Source: Cryptomeria japonica
Lineage: Eukaryota; Streptophyta; Pinopsida; Cupressales; Cupressaceae
Length of the DNA: 64,000 nt
Assembly: GCF_030272615.1 (NCBI RefSeq)
Contig: NC_081410.1
Span: forward strand, 502,410,442-502,474,441
Reading direction: 5' to 3'
A program made the position numbers and the translations under genes. Position 1 is the first letter of the stretch. The number at the start of each line of letters is the position of its first letter. The notes under the pieces were generated by a model that made no database searches, was not told the DNA's origin, and was given only the letters and a program-made list of their open reading frames with translations. Of this stretch, positions 25,023 to 35,393 are shown piece after piece.

Positions 25023-25312
25023 ATGTCCCCCTATGGATGACAAGCAATGATCTCCTGCATATAGCTCCGAATATCAATATCTCTCCCTTTGTGAATAATA
25101 TTTCTCCCCCTTTGACATTTACTTTTGTACATCGATATCGGTCCCCCTTTGACATCAATGCTAGAAATCTAACAAAAATATCAAAGAAAAAACATAAGCC
25201 TCTGTTTATCAAAGCTAACTACTTCCCTTGAGCAGTAGCATCCTACATCATTGCCAAAATGAGTAGTATCTTTGATAATGCATGTCGGATTGATGCCAAA
25301 CTGCATCAACCA
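25023..25312 (-). other. Copia-A 3' untranslated leader with repeated purine tracts
   Basis: This is non-coding DNA between the end of Copia-A pol and the Copia-B insertion. On the minus strand it carries several GGGGGA-type tracts (about 25026-25031, 25101-25113 and 25141-25150), several followed on the plus strand by TTTGACAT or similar. They resemble the polypurine tract proper and recur in Copia-B and element D. The plus-strand ORF over it is a shadow. Confidence 0.7.
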
Positions 25313-27450
25313 AGTCTCTACCGGAGGGGCATAAACTCCCAATCTGTCTCTCAAGTACTCAAATGATTCCTTAGATAAAATTTTAGTGAAAATATTTGCA
25401 ATTTATTCTTTAGTGTTCACATAAACCAGTCTAACTTCATTTGTTTCCACCTTCTCCTTCAAAAATTTATACTTGATAGATCTGTGCTTTGTCTTAGAAT
25501 GAAATACCGGATTCTTTGATATATCAGTAGTAGCAAAGTTATCACAATGAATAACTACTGGTGCATCACAATCCACCTTTATATCCTTCAACATTTTCTT
25601 CATCCATAAAACTTGTGTACAATTAGTAGCAGTAACAACATACTCATCTTCAACAATAGATAAAGAATTACATGACTGTTTCTTGTTGATCCATGAAACC
25701 AACTTCTTTCCAAGAAAGAAAGCTCCATCGGAAGTACTTTTCCGGTCATCAACATCTCTAGCCCAATCATCATCTGTATATGCACATAAAGTAAAGTTAT
25801 CATCCTTAGGGTACCACAAGCCTTATTATGATGTACCTTGCAAGTATCTAAAAATCCTTTTCACCACCATCTCATGATTTTCTCTAGGATCACTCTGAAA
25901 TATTGAAAAAATACAAACAACACTCATAATGTCAGGCCTAGTCTTAGTTAAATAGAGAAGACCTCCAATCATAGATTTGTATCTTGTAGGATTTACCAGT
26001 GCATAAACATCTTTTCTTGTCAATTTCTCACTTGTAACCATAGGTGTACTTACCGATTTATAATCTTCCATACCAAATTTCTTCAACACTTCCTTAGCAT
26101 ATTTAGTTTGAAAGATAAAAATACCTTTTTCAGTCTGAGTAATCTGCAAACCTAAGAAAAATTTCATCTCACCAATCATAGACATCTCAAATTCTTTCTC
26201 CATATTCTTAGAAAATTCTATGCATAACTTATCTTCACCTCCAAAAATAATGTCATCAATAAATACTTCAACAATCAGTATATCATCATCAATTATTTTA
26301 TAATATAAATTACTGTCAGCACTGGGCCCTTAGTAAAATGAAGCTTCAAAAGATATTTATCCAACCTTGTATACCAAGCTCTAGGTGCTTGTTTCAATCC
26401 ATATAAATCTTTCCTTAACTTGCAAACCATATATGTATCATCTGATAGTGAAAAACCATCAGGTTGCTCAATATAAACTTCCTCATCAAGATCCTGATTA
26501 AAAAATGCACATTTGACATCCATTTGATAAACCTTGTAGTTTTTATAAGCAACATAAGCAAGAAATAATCTTACAGCTTAAATCATAGCTACAGGTGCAA
26601 AAGTTTCTCCATAATCAATTCCTTCCTTCTGAGAATATCCTTTACAAACCAATCTAGCCTTATTCCTTATAACTTGACCATCTTCATTCAATTTATTCCT
26701 AATAACCCATTTAATTCCAATAACATTTTTATTTTTAGGTCGGGGGTGTTATTTTTCTCAATCTGATCTAATTCTTCTTCCATAGCTTTTAACCAATGTT
26801 CATCTTTACATGTCTCAATTACTGATATCGGTTCAACTTGTGAAATTAAACATACCTCATTAGTTTTTAGTCTTCTTCTTGTCATCACTCTATTTCCTTT
26901 ATCCCCAATGATTTGATCTTCGGAATGATTTAATCTCACATACCTACGAGTCTTCTAACTCTCTATTCCTCTTCCCTGTTCTAAAGTTACTGTAGAATTC
27001 TTTGATGTTTCTGGAGTAACTAGTTCAACTTTCTATTTCGGTAAAGGTGCTACCGGTTTAGATATAATCATTTCCACTGTCGGTTCCTTCTCATAAAGTC
27101 TGATTTGACTTTTGTTCAGTTCATCTACTTTGACATTAGCACTCTCCACAATTCTCTGCAATCTCTTGTTATAACATCTTTATCAAAAACATCTATATGC
27201 TTTGCATTCATTGGAATAACCAAGAAATATGCCTTCATCACATCTAGGATCAAATTTCCAATAGTATCATCTCTCTTGATATAACATTAACTACCCAAAA
27301 TTTTGAAATACTTAACTGTAAGTGTATTGCCAAACCATAATTCATAAGGCAACTTACTAGTTTCTCCTTTGATATGTAAGTTATGTTGAATGTATAAACT
27401 GTTGTACTCACTACTTCTCTCCAGTAGATATAAGGTAGATTAGCTTCCAT
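25313..27450 (-). pseudogene. Copia-A integrase C-terminus, reverse transcriptase and RNase H (second part)
   Basis: This is the downstream half of the Copia-A polyprotein after the element D insertion. It starts in MMEANLPYIYWREVVST and continues through the Copia RT (DVKCAFFNQDLDEEVYIEQP near 26470-26530, [16 protein letters not shown] catalytic pair at 26252-26263, MIGEMKFFLGLQITQT) and the Copia RNase H (VIHCDNFATTDISKNPVFH, SIKYKFLKEKVE). Both catalytic Asp of the RT are retained. Stops and frame changes lie near 26290, 26690, 27250 and 25403. It ends with the family C-terminus SFEYLRDRLGV, where the usual stop after VET is changed to Trp. Confidence 0.9.
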
Positions 27451-27455
27451 CATCA

Positions 27456-28622
27456 TGTTACTATTTACTAAGTGGTCATTAGTTTTATGTTCAAAGTCAT
27501 CCTATATACCCTAGTTGGTTAATACTACAGAAAGATTTAGTCGGTAAGCAGTAAGGGTGTCGGTTACAGAAGAAAGGCTAGTCACCGAGGTGATATATAC
27601 CAAGCTGTCTACTGAGTAAATTACCTATGTACACCGAGTAGAAAAGAAGGTACACAAAGTTAATTTGAACCAAGTGGAAACATGTTACTAGAATCAATGA
27701 ACCTAGACACATATGTGGAAACATGTTACAAGATTTGAGAACAAGGAACCGTTATTTCATAGGGAATTGCACTTGAAGATTTTGTATGATTTTGAGGAAG
27801 TTTATCCAATGAAATAATTTCTATGTTTATTCATTTGATAAAACATGTTTGTATAATCGATGTATGAACAAGATCTCCGCCTTACAGATGTATATAAAAA
27901 GTGATTTGAGTATCTAACAAAATATGGTGAGTTGAAGATAAAATCTTGTGAAAAGATAAGATGTGATGATTGAGCAGAGGTATTCAGAGGTCACCGAGAA
28001 GATTTTCAGAAAATAGTTTAAGGGATAGAGAATACAGAAGAGGTCACCGAGTTGATCTATCAATTACCGAGGTATTCTATGAGCATGGTAATTTCATATT
28101 GAGCACATAGAGTCTGCTATAAAATTTCAGATGTAAAGTTACAAATATTTTGTAAAAGATTTTGAGTTGTGTTAGAAACCTTTAACAAGGTAAAAGACTC
28201 TAACAAGGTTTGTAAATTGTAAAGCTCTAACCAGGTACAACATTTTGTAAAAGTGTTTGTTAAAATCCTTTAGCAAGGTAGATCTAAAGATCTTGATACT
28301 CCTAACAGAGTAAGCTATCAGAAATAGCTAAACATGTAGCTCTAACCAAGCAACCTTTATTATTGTAGTAGTGAAGTTGTGGGTGCCATCCCCACCGCAT
28401 TTTTTCTCTCTAACCAAGAGTTTCTATGTAACCAAAATCTTTGTGTTGTGGAGTGAAATGTGTATGGATGTAATTTCTATGATTGTGTTTTGGCTTTAAA
28501 TATTATGAGATCAACTATATACAATTTATGTTTATCAGTAATATTGTTTTTAAAGAAAAGTTTTGAAGTACTGATTCACCCCTCCCCTCTCAGTATATTA
28601 GCTTTCATTGTTGAACCTAACA
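27456..28622 (+). repeat. Element D 5' LTR
   Basis: This 1167-bp LTR starts TGTTACTATT and ends CCTAACA. The first half repeats CACCGAG / TACCGAG-type hexamers; the second half repeats CTAACAAGGTA-like units (28180-28350). U5 contains CTGATTCACCCCTCCCCTCT, close to the Copia A/B/E U5 motif. Confidence 0.9.
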
Positions 28623-28624
28623 AT

Positions 28625-28636
28625 TGGTATCAGAGC
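28625..28636 (+). other. Element D primer-binding site
   Basis: TGGTATCAGAGC, two bases after the LTR end, is a perfect plant Copia-type initiator tRNA-Met PBS. Confidence 0.88.
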
Positions 28637-28684
28637 TATACTCTTGGAAAAGGGTTTTACAGCCTAAAGAGAAAGATCTCATCA

Positions 28685-30041
28685 ATGGAAGGCTATAAAC
28701 AATCACATAGAACTGTGAATCTCCAAGAAGAATTGGATCATGCTAATCAAGTGATTGTAGACATGCAGAGACAAATGCAAAAATCACTAAAAGTAAGAAG
28801 AAGATTGTTTGATGAATTACAGGACTCATAAGAGTTGGTGGAACAAATTGAGACATCATCTGAGAATAGCATATTAGAAGAGTCTGAAGAAATGATTATA
28901 GAATTGAAAGAAAAGAACAAAGCACTGAATGATCAGCTTAAAGCAATGAGAAGGGAACATGAGTATTTCAGCACACAGATGACTGAAAATCTTGATGCAT
29001 TGAGAATAGCTAAAGATAACATAAAAGGTATAGAAAGAGAAAAACAACAGCTGGAAGCATTGGTATCTAAAAAGAATAAATGAAATCACAAGGATGACTA
29101 GAATTCAACATAATCTATTTGATCAATTGGGTCATGCATATCATGAAGCAACTCTGAAAGAAAATGAGACCCAAGCATTGAAACTTGAATTATCAAGATT
29201 GACTGATGAACTTGAAGCAGAAAAGAAGTCAAAAGAAACACTAAAGAAAAGTTATGAAGCGTCAAGAATGTTGGATGAGCAACTAAACACAAGATCACCC
29301 AATAAATCTACCAGACTCATTTACAAAAGAAACAACTCTACCGACAAAGCAATCAACACCACCAAGAAAGGAAAATCATCAAGGAAGGCTGGAAACAAAG
29401 ATAAGTTGAAATATAACAAGCCTATTTGCAACTACTGTAGAAAACAAGGACATACTGCCAACATGTGTCGAATCAGAAAAGGTAAGCTACCAAATGTCAC
29501 TAGGTCTAATAGTTATTGTTACAATTGCAATAAGTATGGTCACAAATCTAAACAATGTAGAACAAAGTCTGTCACCAATTATCAGAAGGCAAAATTCAAG
29601 GGATTTTGCAAAAACTGCAATAGATATGGACACAATACCGAGAAGTGGTGGTTTAAGAAGAAAAACTACATGTGGTCTCCACACCGAGCAAATGATAGAA
29701 GCTACCAAACTCATAGAGATCTCAATTGACAATATACTGTAGTACCATGGGATTACAATACAAGAATATGGTGTGAATGATGTGGAAGGTATGGACATAT
29801 AAGTGCAAATTTTATGATAATGTTTGGAATGAACAATCAGAGATCATGGAGAAATCCTGGAATGGCATGATTTCATTGTCATAAAGTTGGACACTTGGCT
29901 AAAGATTGTAGAGATCAACCCAGAGGAGATACTAAAGAGATAAGAATCAAATTACAGAAAATCTGGAAAATGAAGGAAAATGAATCAAATAATGAAGAAA
30001 GCACCTTACCTACCGAGTTAGGTGCATCTACTTCCAATTAA
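28685..30041 (+). pseudogene. Element D gag-like protein with coiled coil and up to five zinc knuckles
   Basis: The first ATG after the PBS is at 28685. The N-terminal third (28685-29270) is a nearly continuous coiled coil (LQEELDHANQVIVDMQRQMQ, ELKEKNKALNDQLKAMRREH). A Lys/Ser/Thr-rich stretch follows, then knuckles: CNYCRKQGHTANMC (about 29428-29470), CYNCNKYGHKSKQC (about 29517), CKNCNRYGHNTEKW with the last Cys lost, a fourth damaged one around CGRYGHISAN (about 29780), and a fifth that keeps only GHLAKDC with its His and last Cys (about 29880). Stops at 28829, 29081, 29727 and later, plus a frameshift near 29085, kill it. It lacks the UBN2-type capsid core seen in Copia A/B/E gag. Probable role: RNA binding and packaging. 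Confidence 0.8.
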
Positions 30042-30561
30042 TCAATAAAGGTATGAAGGGATTGTGCCTTCACAAGGTTAGATCTTAATAGTTCCTATTT
30101 TAATCATGGAAATAACTCCAAAATCTACATAGCTAAGATGTATTAACATTTCTGAAATTGTATCTAGTCCTATGATTTACCAGTGAAGTTGGTAAATATA
30201 GTAAACCTGTCTAGTCGGTAAAAGAATTTAAGCAAGTTAGTCGATAAAGTGTAAACAAGTGCATTTAATGCTTATCTTACCTAACCGCACGAAGCCTGAT
30301 AAGGTAAAGGGTGTATTTAAAGTTCTTTGTGCAGTCATTTTACACTTACCAGTTTTCAAAGAGCAGAGCTAAGAAAATCAAAGGTGATCAAACATTTCAA
30401 AGAGAATTCAAGGTATTTTCACACAATCTTAAATGCATTTTCAAGCAAGTTAACCGATCAATATCAGTTGTGAATATTTGCAATATATTTACTAAGTCAA
30501 AAGCATTTTTTGGTTAGTTGAAACCCTAAGCTATTTTATTAGTAGAAATCCAAAGTTTGAA
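30042..30561 (+). other. Spacer between the two ORFs of element D
   Basis: About 520 bp without a coding trace. It includes two GTCGGTAAA-type and TACCAGTTTTC stretches and a short ORF (30311-30517) with no recognisable content. An RT or integrase gene may once have been here, but nothing of one remains. Confidence 0.6.
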
Positions 30562-33500
30562 ATGGCTCCCAAGATGCAAAAACCAGTTGTAGTTGAGACT
30601 ATTGAGAAGCCCTCGCTGAAGTATTCCTTACCTCCCAAAGTGGCATATGAGCTCGGTGAGAAAACTGCATTTTCTCTTATTCTAAATAGGGTTCTATTGG
30701 TTGAAGATGTCAGATTTTATACTAAGTGCCATGTAGAAGAGCTAGGTCATACCAAAATTAAGGACATGTATGATGAACTTTGCACCGATGGAATCCTGGA
30801 TAGTAAGTATGAGCATATCAAGGTTAAGGGATTGACCGAAGCCCTAACCTATCCTTGATTTTTCAAACCCCAATGGGTCAAATTTGTTTTGAGCAGAGTG
30901 CATGATGAATTTATGTGGTTAGAAGACCAACCATTCAAGATCACCAAGGATATTATTCACATAATCACCGGATACCCTATATACGACCATGACCGAGCAC
31001 AGAAGATGATTTCACAGAAGGAACTGATAACCTTAACCGGAGTTGAGTCTGATTGCAGAGGTCTTAAGTTGAATAATGTAATAGATATAGAACTAAAGTT
31101 TGCAATTAGAGTCATCGGTTATTGTTTCTTTCAGTTGGTGAGAGAGAACAGTGTACCATGTGCAACTATGGATTTGGCCTATAAATTTGTGAAAAAGGGT
31201 ATGAAAATTGATCTATGTGAAGTATTGTTGAAGAATCTTATTGAGAATCTCAACACAATAAGGAAACCTAAGAAGAATAACTCTGCTAACACACTAAAGT
31301 TTGGGTCACTCTTAGTGTGCATGTTCTTCTATTTTTAGAAGTTCTTTCCCTCAGTCGGTAACATTGTTTGGGAACTACACCAACCGATCACCCATCAGAT
31401 AAATGATTTTATCAATCAGCTAGGTGATAACTTCAATGACATAATGGATGACTACCTTAATAAATTTCAGGAAAAGATGCATAACAGGTACAGGATCCCA
31501 CCTCAGCTAGTGGAGAAATATAAGGATACTATATGTTTTGAAGTGGACACCAACTATTGTTATGTCAATGCAGTAGAACCCAAAACTCAATCTTTACCGC
31601 CTATGGGTTATGAGATTGATTTTGAGATCACTCAATAGCAGATAGATGCCTTTTTGATAGTTCCAAGGCACTCGGCCGAGATTGATATGGTACCTATGAA
31701 GAGGTAAAAGAGAAGGTTAAAATGAGCATAGTTGTACCAAAGGCTACTAGAAAAGCCACTAAAATGATAAAAGAATTAACTGAGAAATTTGGAGAAGGTT
31801 CTACCTCCACACCTACTAAGCCAATAGGTAGGAAGGATGATCAACTTTCAATTGAGGAAGAATCTAAAGCTCAGGAAGCAACCATCACTCTGAGCACGGA
31901 GTTACCAAAGGGCAAAATATTGAAAAGGAAGAAACAAGATACATCTAAGGTATCACTGACTCCACCAGTGAAACGACCTAACACTAGATCATCTGCAGTG
32001 TCACCCGGTAAGAGGCAGAAAAATGTTGAATTGCCTAAATTTATAAAGACTTATAGAAAGTTGACCAGGAGACTCATTTTGAATAAGGAGTCAAGTGACA
32101 CAGAATCTAAAGACAAAAATAAATTTCAGATTGTTAAAAGCAAAAAGGAAGATGTACACAGTGTTGACAACTTTTGTGCCAAATTGAAACAATATGGAGG
32201 ATTCGGGTCAATTAGGTATGTTAAATATGACTCCCAGACAAAAGAAGAAAAGAGACAAATAGAAGAGTCGGTTGTATGTACACTTCTCAAATTCTGAGTA
32301 GTTCCATTGGAAGTAAATAACTTTCTTCCAAATGCATTATACTCTCACATTGACAACAGATGGAAATATGCTATGGACTCGGAGAAATAGATAAGAGAAA
32401 GAGTTTTAGTACATCTCTTTCCATACATGTTGGTAGATGATCTTAGAAATCATTTGAAAAACTACCAGACAAATTTTCAAGTGAAGCATAGAGCCTTGAA
32501 AATGGTGAATGGACTTTATCTTGAAGCTGAAAAGGAAACCAAAGAAAAATGGCAAGAAATCTTCAGAATTCAGACTGAAGAACCTCAAGGTGAAGTAGAA
32601 ATAGTTGACATTACCGAGCAAGATCCTACTTCAACTATTCAACAAGATGAGGATGTCATGGACACTGAGGTACAGGAAGGAGAAATGATAGAAGGAAATG
32701 CCCATGCCAAACAAGTAACTAGTGAATTAGTCTTGGAATAGGTTAAGTCCTATCCTCCGGTAACTCAACAAGTGACAACCGAGATACCTCAGGACACAGA
32801 AAAAGGCAAAGAGGATCATAAGGATACACAAGGTGAATCTACCTCTCAGGCCACAAGCGAGAAAACTTCTCAAGCTCCTGCAAGCACTGAAACTACTACC
32901 ACTGAGACCCCAAGTAAGGAATCACTGAAGGCTACAATAGAGGCTATAGAAATTGATAAAAGTGTTGCTCACATCGAGCAACATACTGAGGAAGATCAAG
33001 CCTTCAAATCCATTGTACTCATTCAACCGGTGAAGGCATCATCATCAAAGGAGAAGAAAGAAAAGAAGCATAGTTTCAAGATAGATCTGTCAAAGCCTAT
33101 TGTGCTACCAAATGTTGACATTTCCAAACTCAAAGGACAAGCACTTATTGAATTTGGTGAGTTGTGCAAAGCCAAAGCAGAACAAGAAAAACAGATAGCC
33201 ATTCAAAAGAAGAACTGAGTACTTCAAAAGGTTAAAGAATTATTGGCATACATGCTACCTGAAGCTACTGTAAGTAAAGATGCAGCCATCCATATGCAAT
33301 TGGATGAACTACTCACTCAATTGGAAACATCAGGAATAGAGGCATCAAAATACCTTAGCAAATTAAAAGACAAAGAGCTAACCGCCAAAATGATTGAATA
33401 AGTGCAGAAAGCCATTGCTATAGGTAAAATCAAGCTTGTTGGATTCATTGCTGAGTTGTCCCCTCAACTCAAGCACATTATTTATTTATTCCAGATATTA

Positions 33501-33911
33501 TGTACATTTTCATTATTTATTAAGGATATCAAGCAGAAGACCAAAGCCATTGAAAAAGAGATTATCGATCTCTCAAATAAATTGACGATCGAGATAGATT
33601 CTACTCAAAAAATTTATACCAAGCTACAAACTTTTATGGCTCAACAGTTAGAACTTAGGAATGAAGAGCACAAAATAAGGATGGATATTATGACTCTTCA
33701 GACATTATTTATTCCCCATCTGTCATCAGTACAAGAGCAGATCAACTGAGCTACCCAACTATCCACACAAGCAGAGGGAAGCACTTTAGATGGTTCGATT
33801 TCATTGTTAGCTGATATTAATGCTCAGAATTCTTTAATGGAAAGTGTCAAGAGTGTACTTACCAACGCTCTCAATGATGCTCATACTAAGTATAAATCTA
33901 TTTTTGATTAG
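30562..33911 (+). pseudogene. Element D large ORF2, unknown protein with plant-mobile-domain-like motif
   Basis: It starts MAPKMQKPVVVETIEKP at 30562. The trace runs to TAG 33909-33911 with one frameshift near 31700 and several stops (30856, 31336, 31636, 32295, 32739, 33216, 33399, 33747). Residues 1-350 are globular and include PFKITKDIIHIITGYPIYD (about 30934) and IDLCEVLLKNLIENLN (about 31208). A long Lys/Thr/Glu/Ser-rich disordered region follows (31720-33200), with basic patches such as KRKKQDTSK and SPGKRQKN. The C-terminus is coiled coil (33530-33750), preceded by a short hydrophobic stretch IIYLFQILCTFSLFI. Alternatives are an env-like third ORF of a Copia element, or a captured host gene. 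No enzyme motif is seen. Confidence 0.72.
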
Positions 33912-34206
33912 TTGCCCCCACTAAATGGTAACTAGTTTTGATGTTTGTCAAAAAGGGGGAGTGTACCGAGTATATACAGAGTATCCGAGTGTACAGATGA
34001 AATTGTCAGGGGGAGCATGGAACATCAGGGGCATGCAAATCATTTTTTTTTCAACATATTGATAAGGGGAGTATGTATTCAAAGTATATATTTGAACGAA
34101 TGTATATACTGTCATTTCAGTCACATTTTGTCAGTATATAGATTTTGTGTTATGACTTTGAAAGGAGTTTTGTCAAACATACCAAACTAATGTCAAAAGG
34201 GGAGAT
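33912..34206 (+). other. Element D 3' untranslated region with four polypurine-like tracts
   Basis: Purine tracts lie at 33949-33962 (CAAAAAGGGGGAGT), 34008-34016, 34063-34071 and 34195-34204 (AAAAGGGGAG). Only the last abuts the LTR. The same multi-tract arrangement occurs in Copia-A and Copia-B. Confidence 0.75.
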
Positions 34207-35388
34207 TGTTACTATTTACTAAGTTTTCATTAGTTTTATGTTCAAAGTCATCCTATATACCCTATTTGGTTAATACTACAAAAAGATTCAGTCGGTAAGC
34301 ACTAAGGGTGTCGGTTACAGAAGAAAGGCTAGTCACCAAGATGCTATATACCGAGCTGTCTACCAAGTAAATTTCCTATGTCCACTGAGTAGCAAAGAAG
34401 GTACACTGAGTTAATCTAAACCAAGTGGAAACATGTTACTAGATTCAATGAACTTGGACACATATGTGGAAACATGTTACAAGATTCGAGAACAGGGAAC
34501 CATTATTTCATAGGGAATTGCACTTGAAGATTTTGTATGATTTTGAGGAAGTTTATCCAATGAAATAATTTATATGTTTATTCATTCAATAAAACATGTT
34601 TATATAATCGATGTATGAACAAGATCACGACCTTAGAGATCTATATAATGAGTGATTTGAGTATCTAACAAAATATGGTGAGTTGAAGATAAAATCTTGT
34701 GAAAAGATAAGATGTGATGATTGAATAGAGGTATTCAGAGGTCACCGAGAAGATTTTCAGAAAATAGTTTAAGGGACAAAGAATACAGAAGAGGTCACTG
34801 AGTTGATCTATCAATTACCGAGGTATGCTATGAGCATGGTAATTTCATATTGAGCACACAGAGTCTGCTATAACATTTCAAATGTAAAGTTGTAGATATT
34901 TTGTAAAAGATTTTGATTGAACTATTTTGAGTTGTGTTAGAAACCTTTAACAAGGTAAAAGACTCTAACAAGGTCTATAAATTGTAAAGCCTCTAACTAG
35001 GTACAACATTTTGTAAAAGAGTTTTTAAAAATCCTTTAGCAAGGTAGATCTAAAGATCTTGATACTCCTAACAGGGTAAGCTATTAGAAGTAGCTAAACA
35101 TGTAGCTCTAATCGAGCAACCTTTATTATTGTAGTAGTGAAGTTTTGGGTGCCATACCCACCACAGTTTTTCTCTCTAACCAAGAGTTTCTGCATAACCA
35201 AAATCTTTGTGTTATGGAGTGAAATGTGTATGGATGTAATTTCTATGATTGTGTTCTGGCTTTATATATTATGAGATCAACTATATATAGTTTATGTTTA
35301 TCAATAAGATTGTTTTTAAAGAAAAGTTTTGAAGTACTAATTCACCCCTCCCCTCTCAGTACATTAGCTTTCATTGTTGAACCTAACA
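34207..35388 (+). repeat. Element D 3' LTR
   Basis: This 1182-bp LTR matches 27456-28622. Many differences are transitions at CpG positions, such as ACCGAG versus ACCAAG or ACTGAG, suggesting past cytosine methylation. Followed by target copy CATCA. Confidence 0.9.
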
Positions 35389-35393
35389 CATCA

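Larger units (their letters stand above)
27456..35388 (+). mobile_element. Element D: non-autonomous LTR retrotransposon with gag-like and large unknown ORF
   Basis: This 7.9-kb element is inserted in the Copia-A integrase with a perfect target duplication, CATCA (27451-27455 and 35389-35393). LTRs are 27456-28622 and 34207-35388, about 9% different by eye. It has a tRNA-Met PBS and a terminal polypurine tract. The 5.6-kb interior encodes a zinc-knuckle protein and a roughly 1100-codon unknown protein. I find no protease, integrase, RT or RNase H motif, so it must have relied on a helper. LTR ends (TGTTA...CTAACA), PBS and the U5 motif match those of the Copia A/B/E family, which are the obvious helper candidates. 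Confidence 0.88.

Noticed and set aside
25600-25803. Alternative minus-strand ORF overlapping the Copia-A RNase H
   Set aside because: Shadow frame; the true RNase H frame is 25403-25819 with VIHCDNFATTDISKN.
28180-28350. Repeat units in element D LTR considered as a CRISPR array
   Set aside because: Units are degenerate and of uneven spacing, in a plant LTR; no exact repeats and no cas genes.
28625-28640. tRNA-like sequence at several retroelement PBSs
   Set aside because: Only 12 to 18 bases complementary to a tRNA 3' end; no cloverleaf. No tRNA, rRNA or other RNA gene was found in the window.
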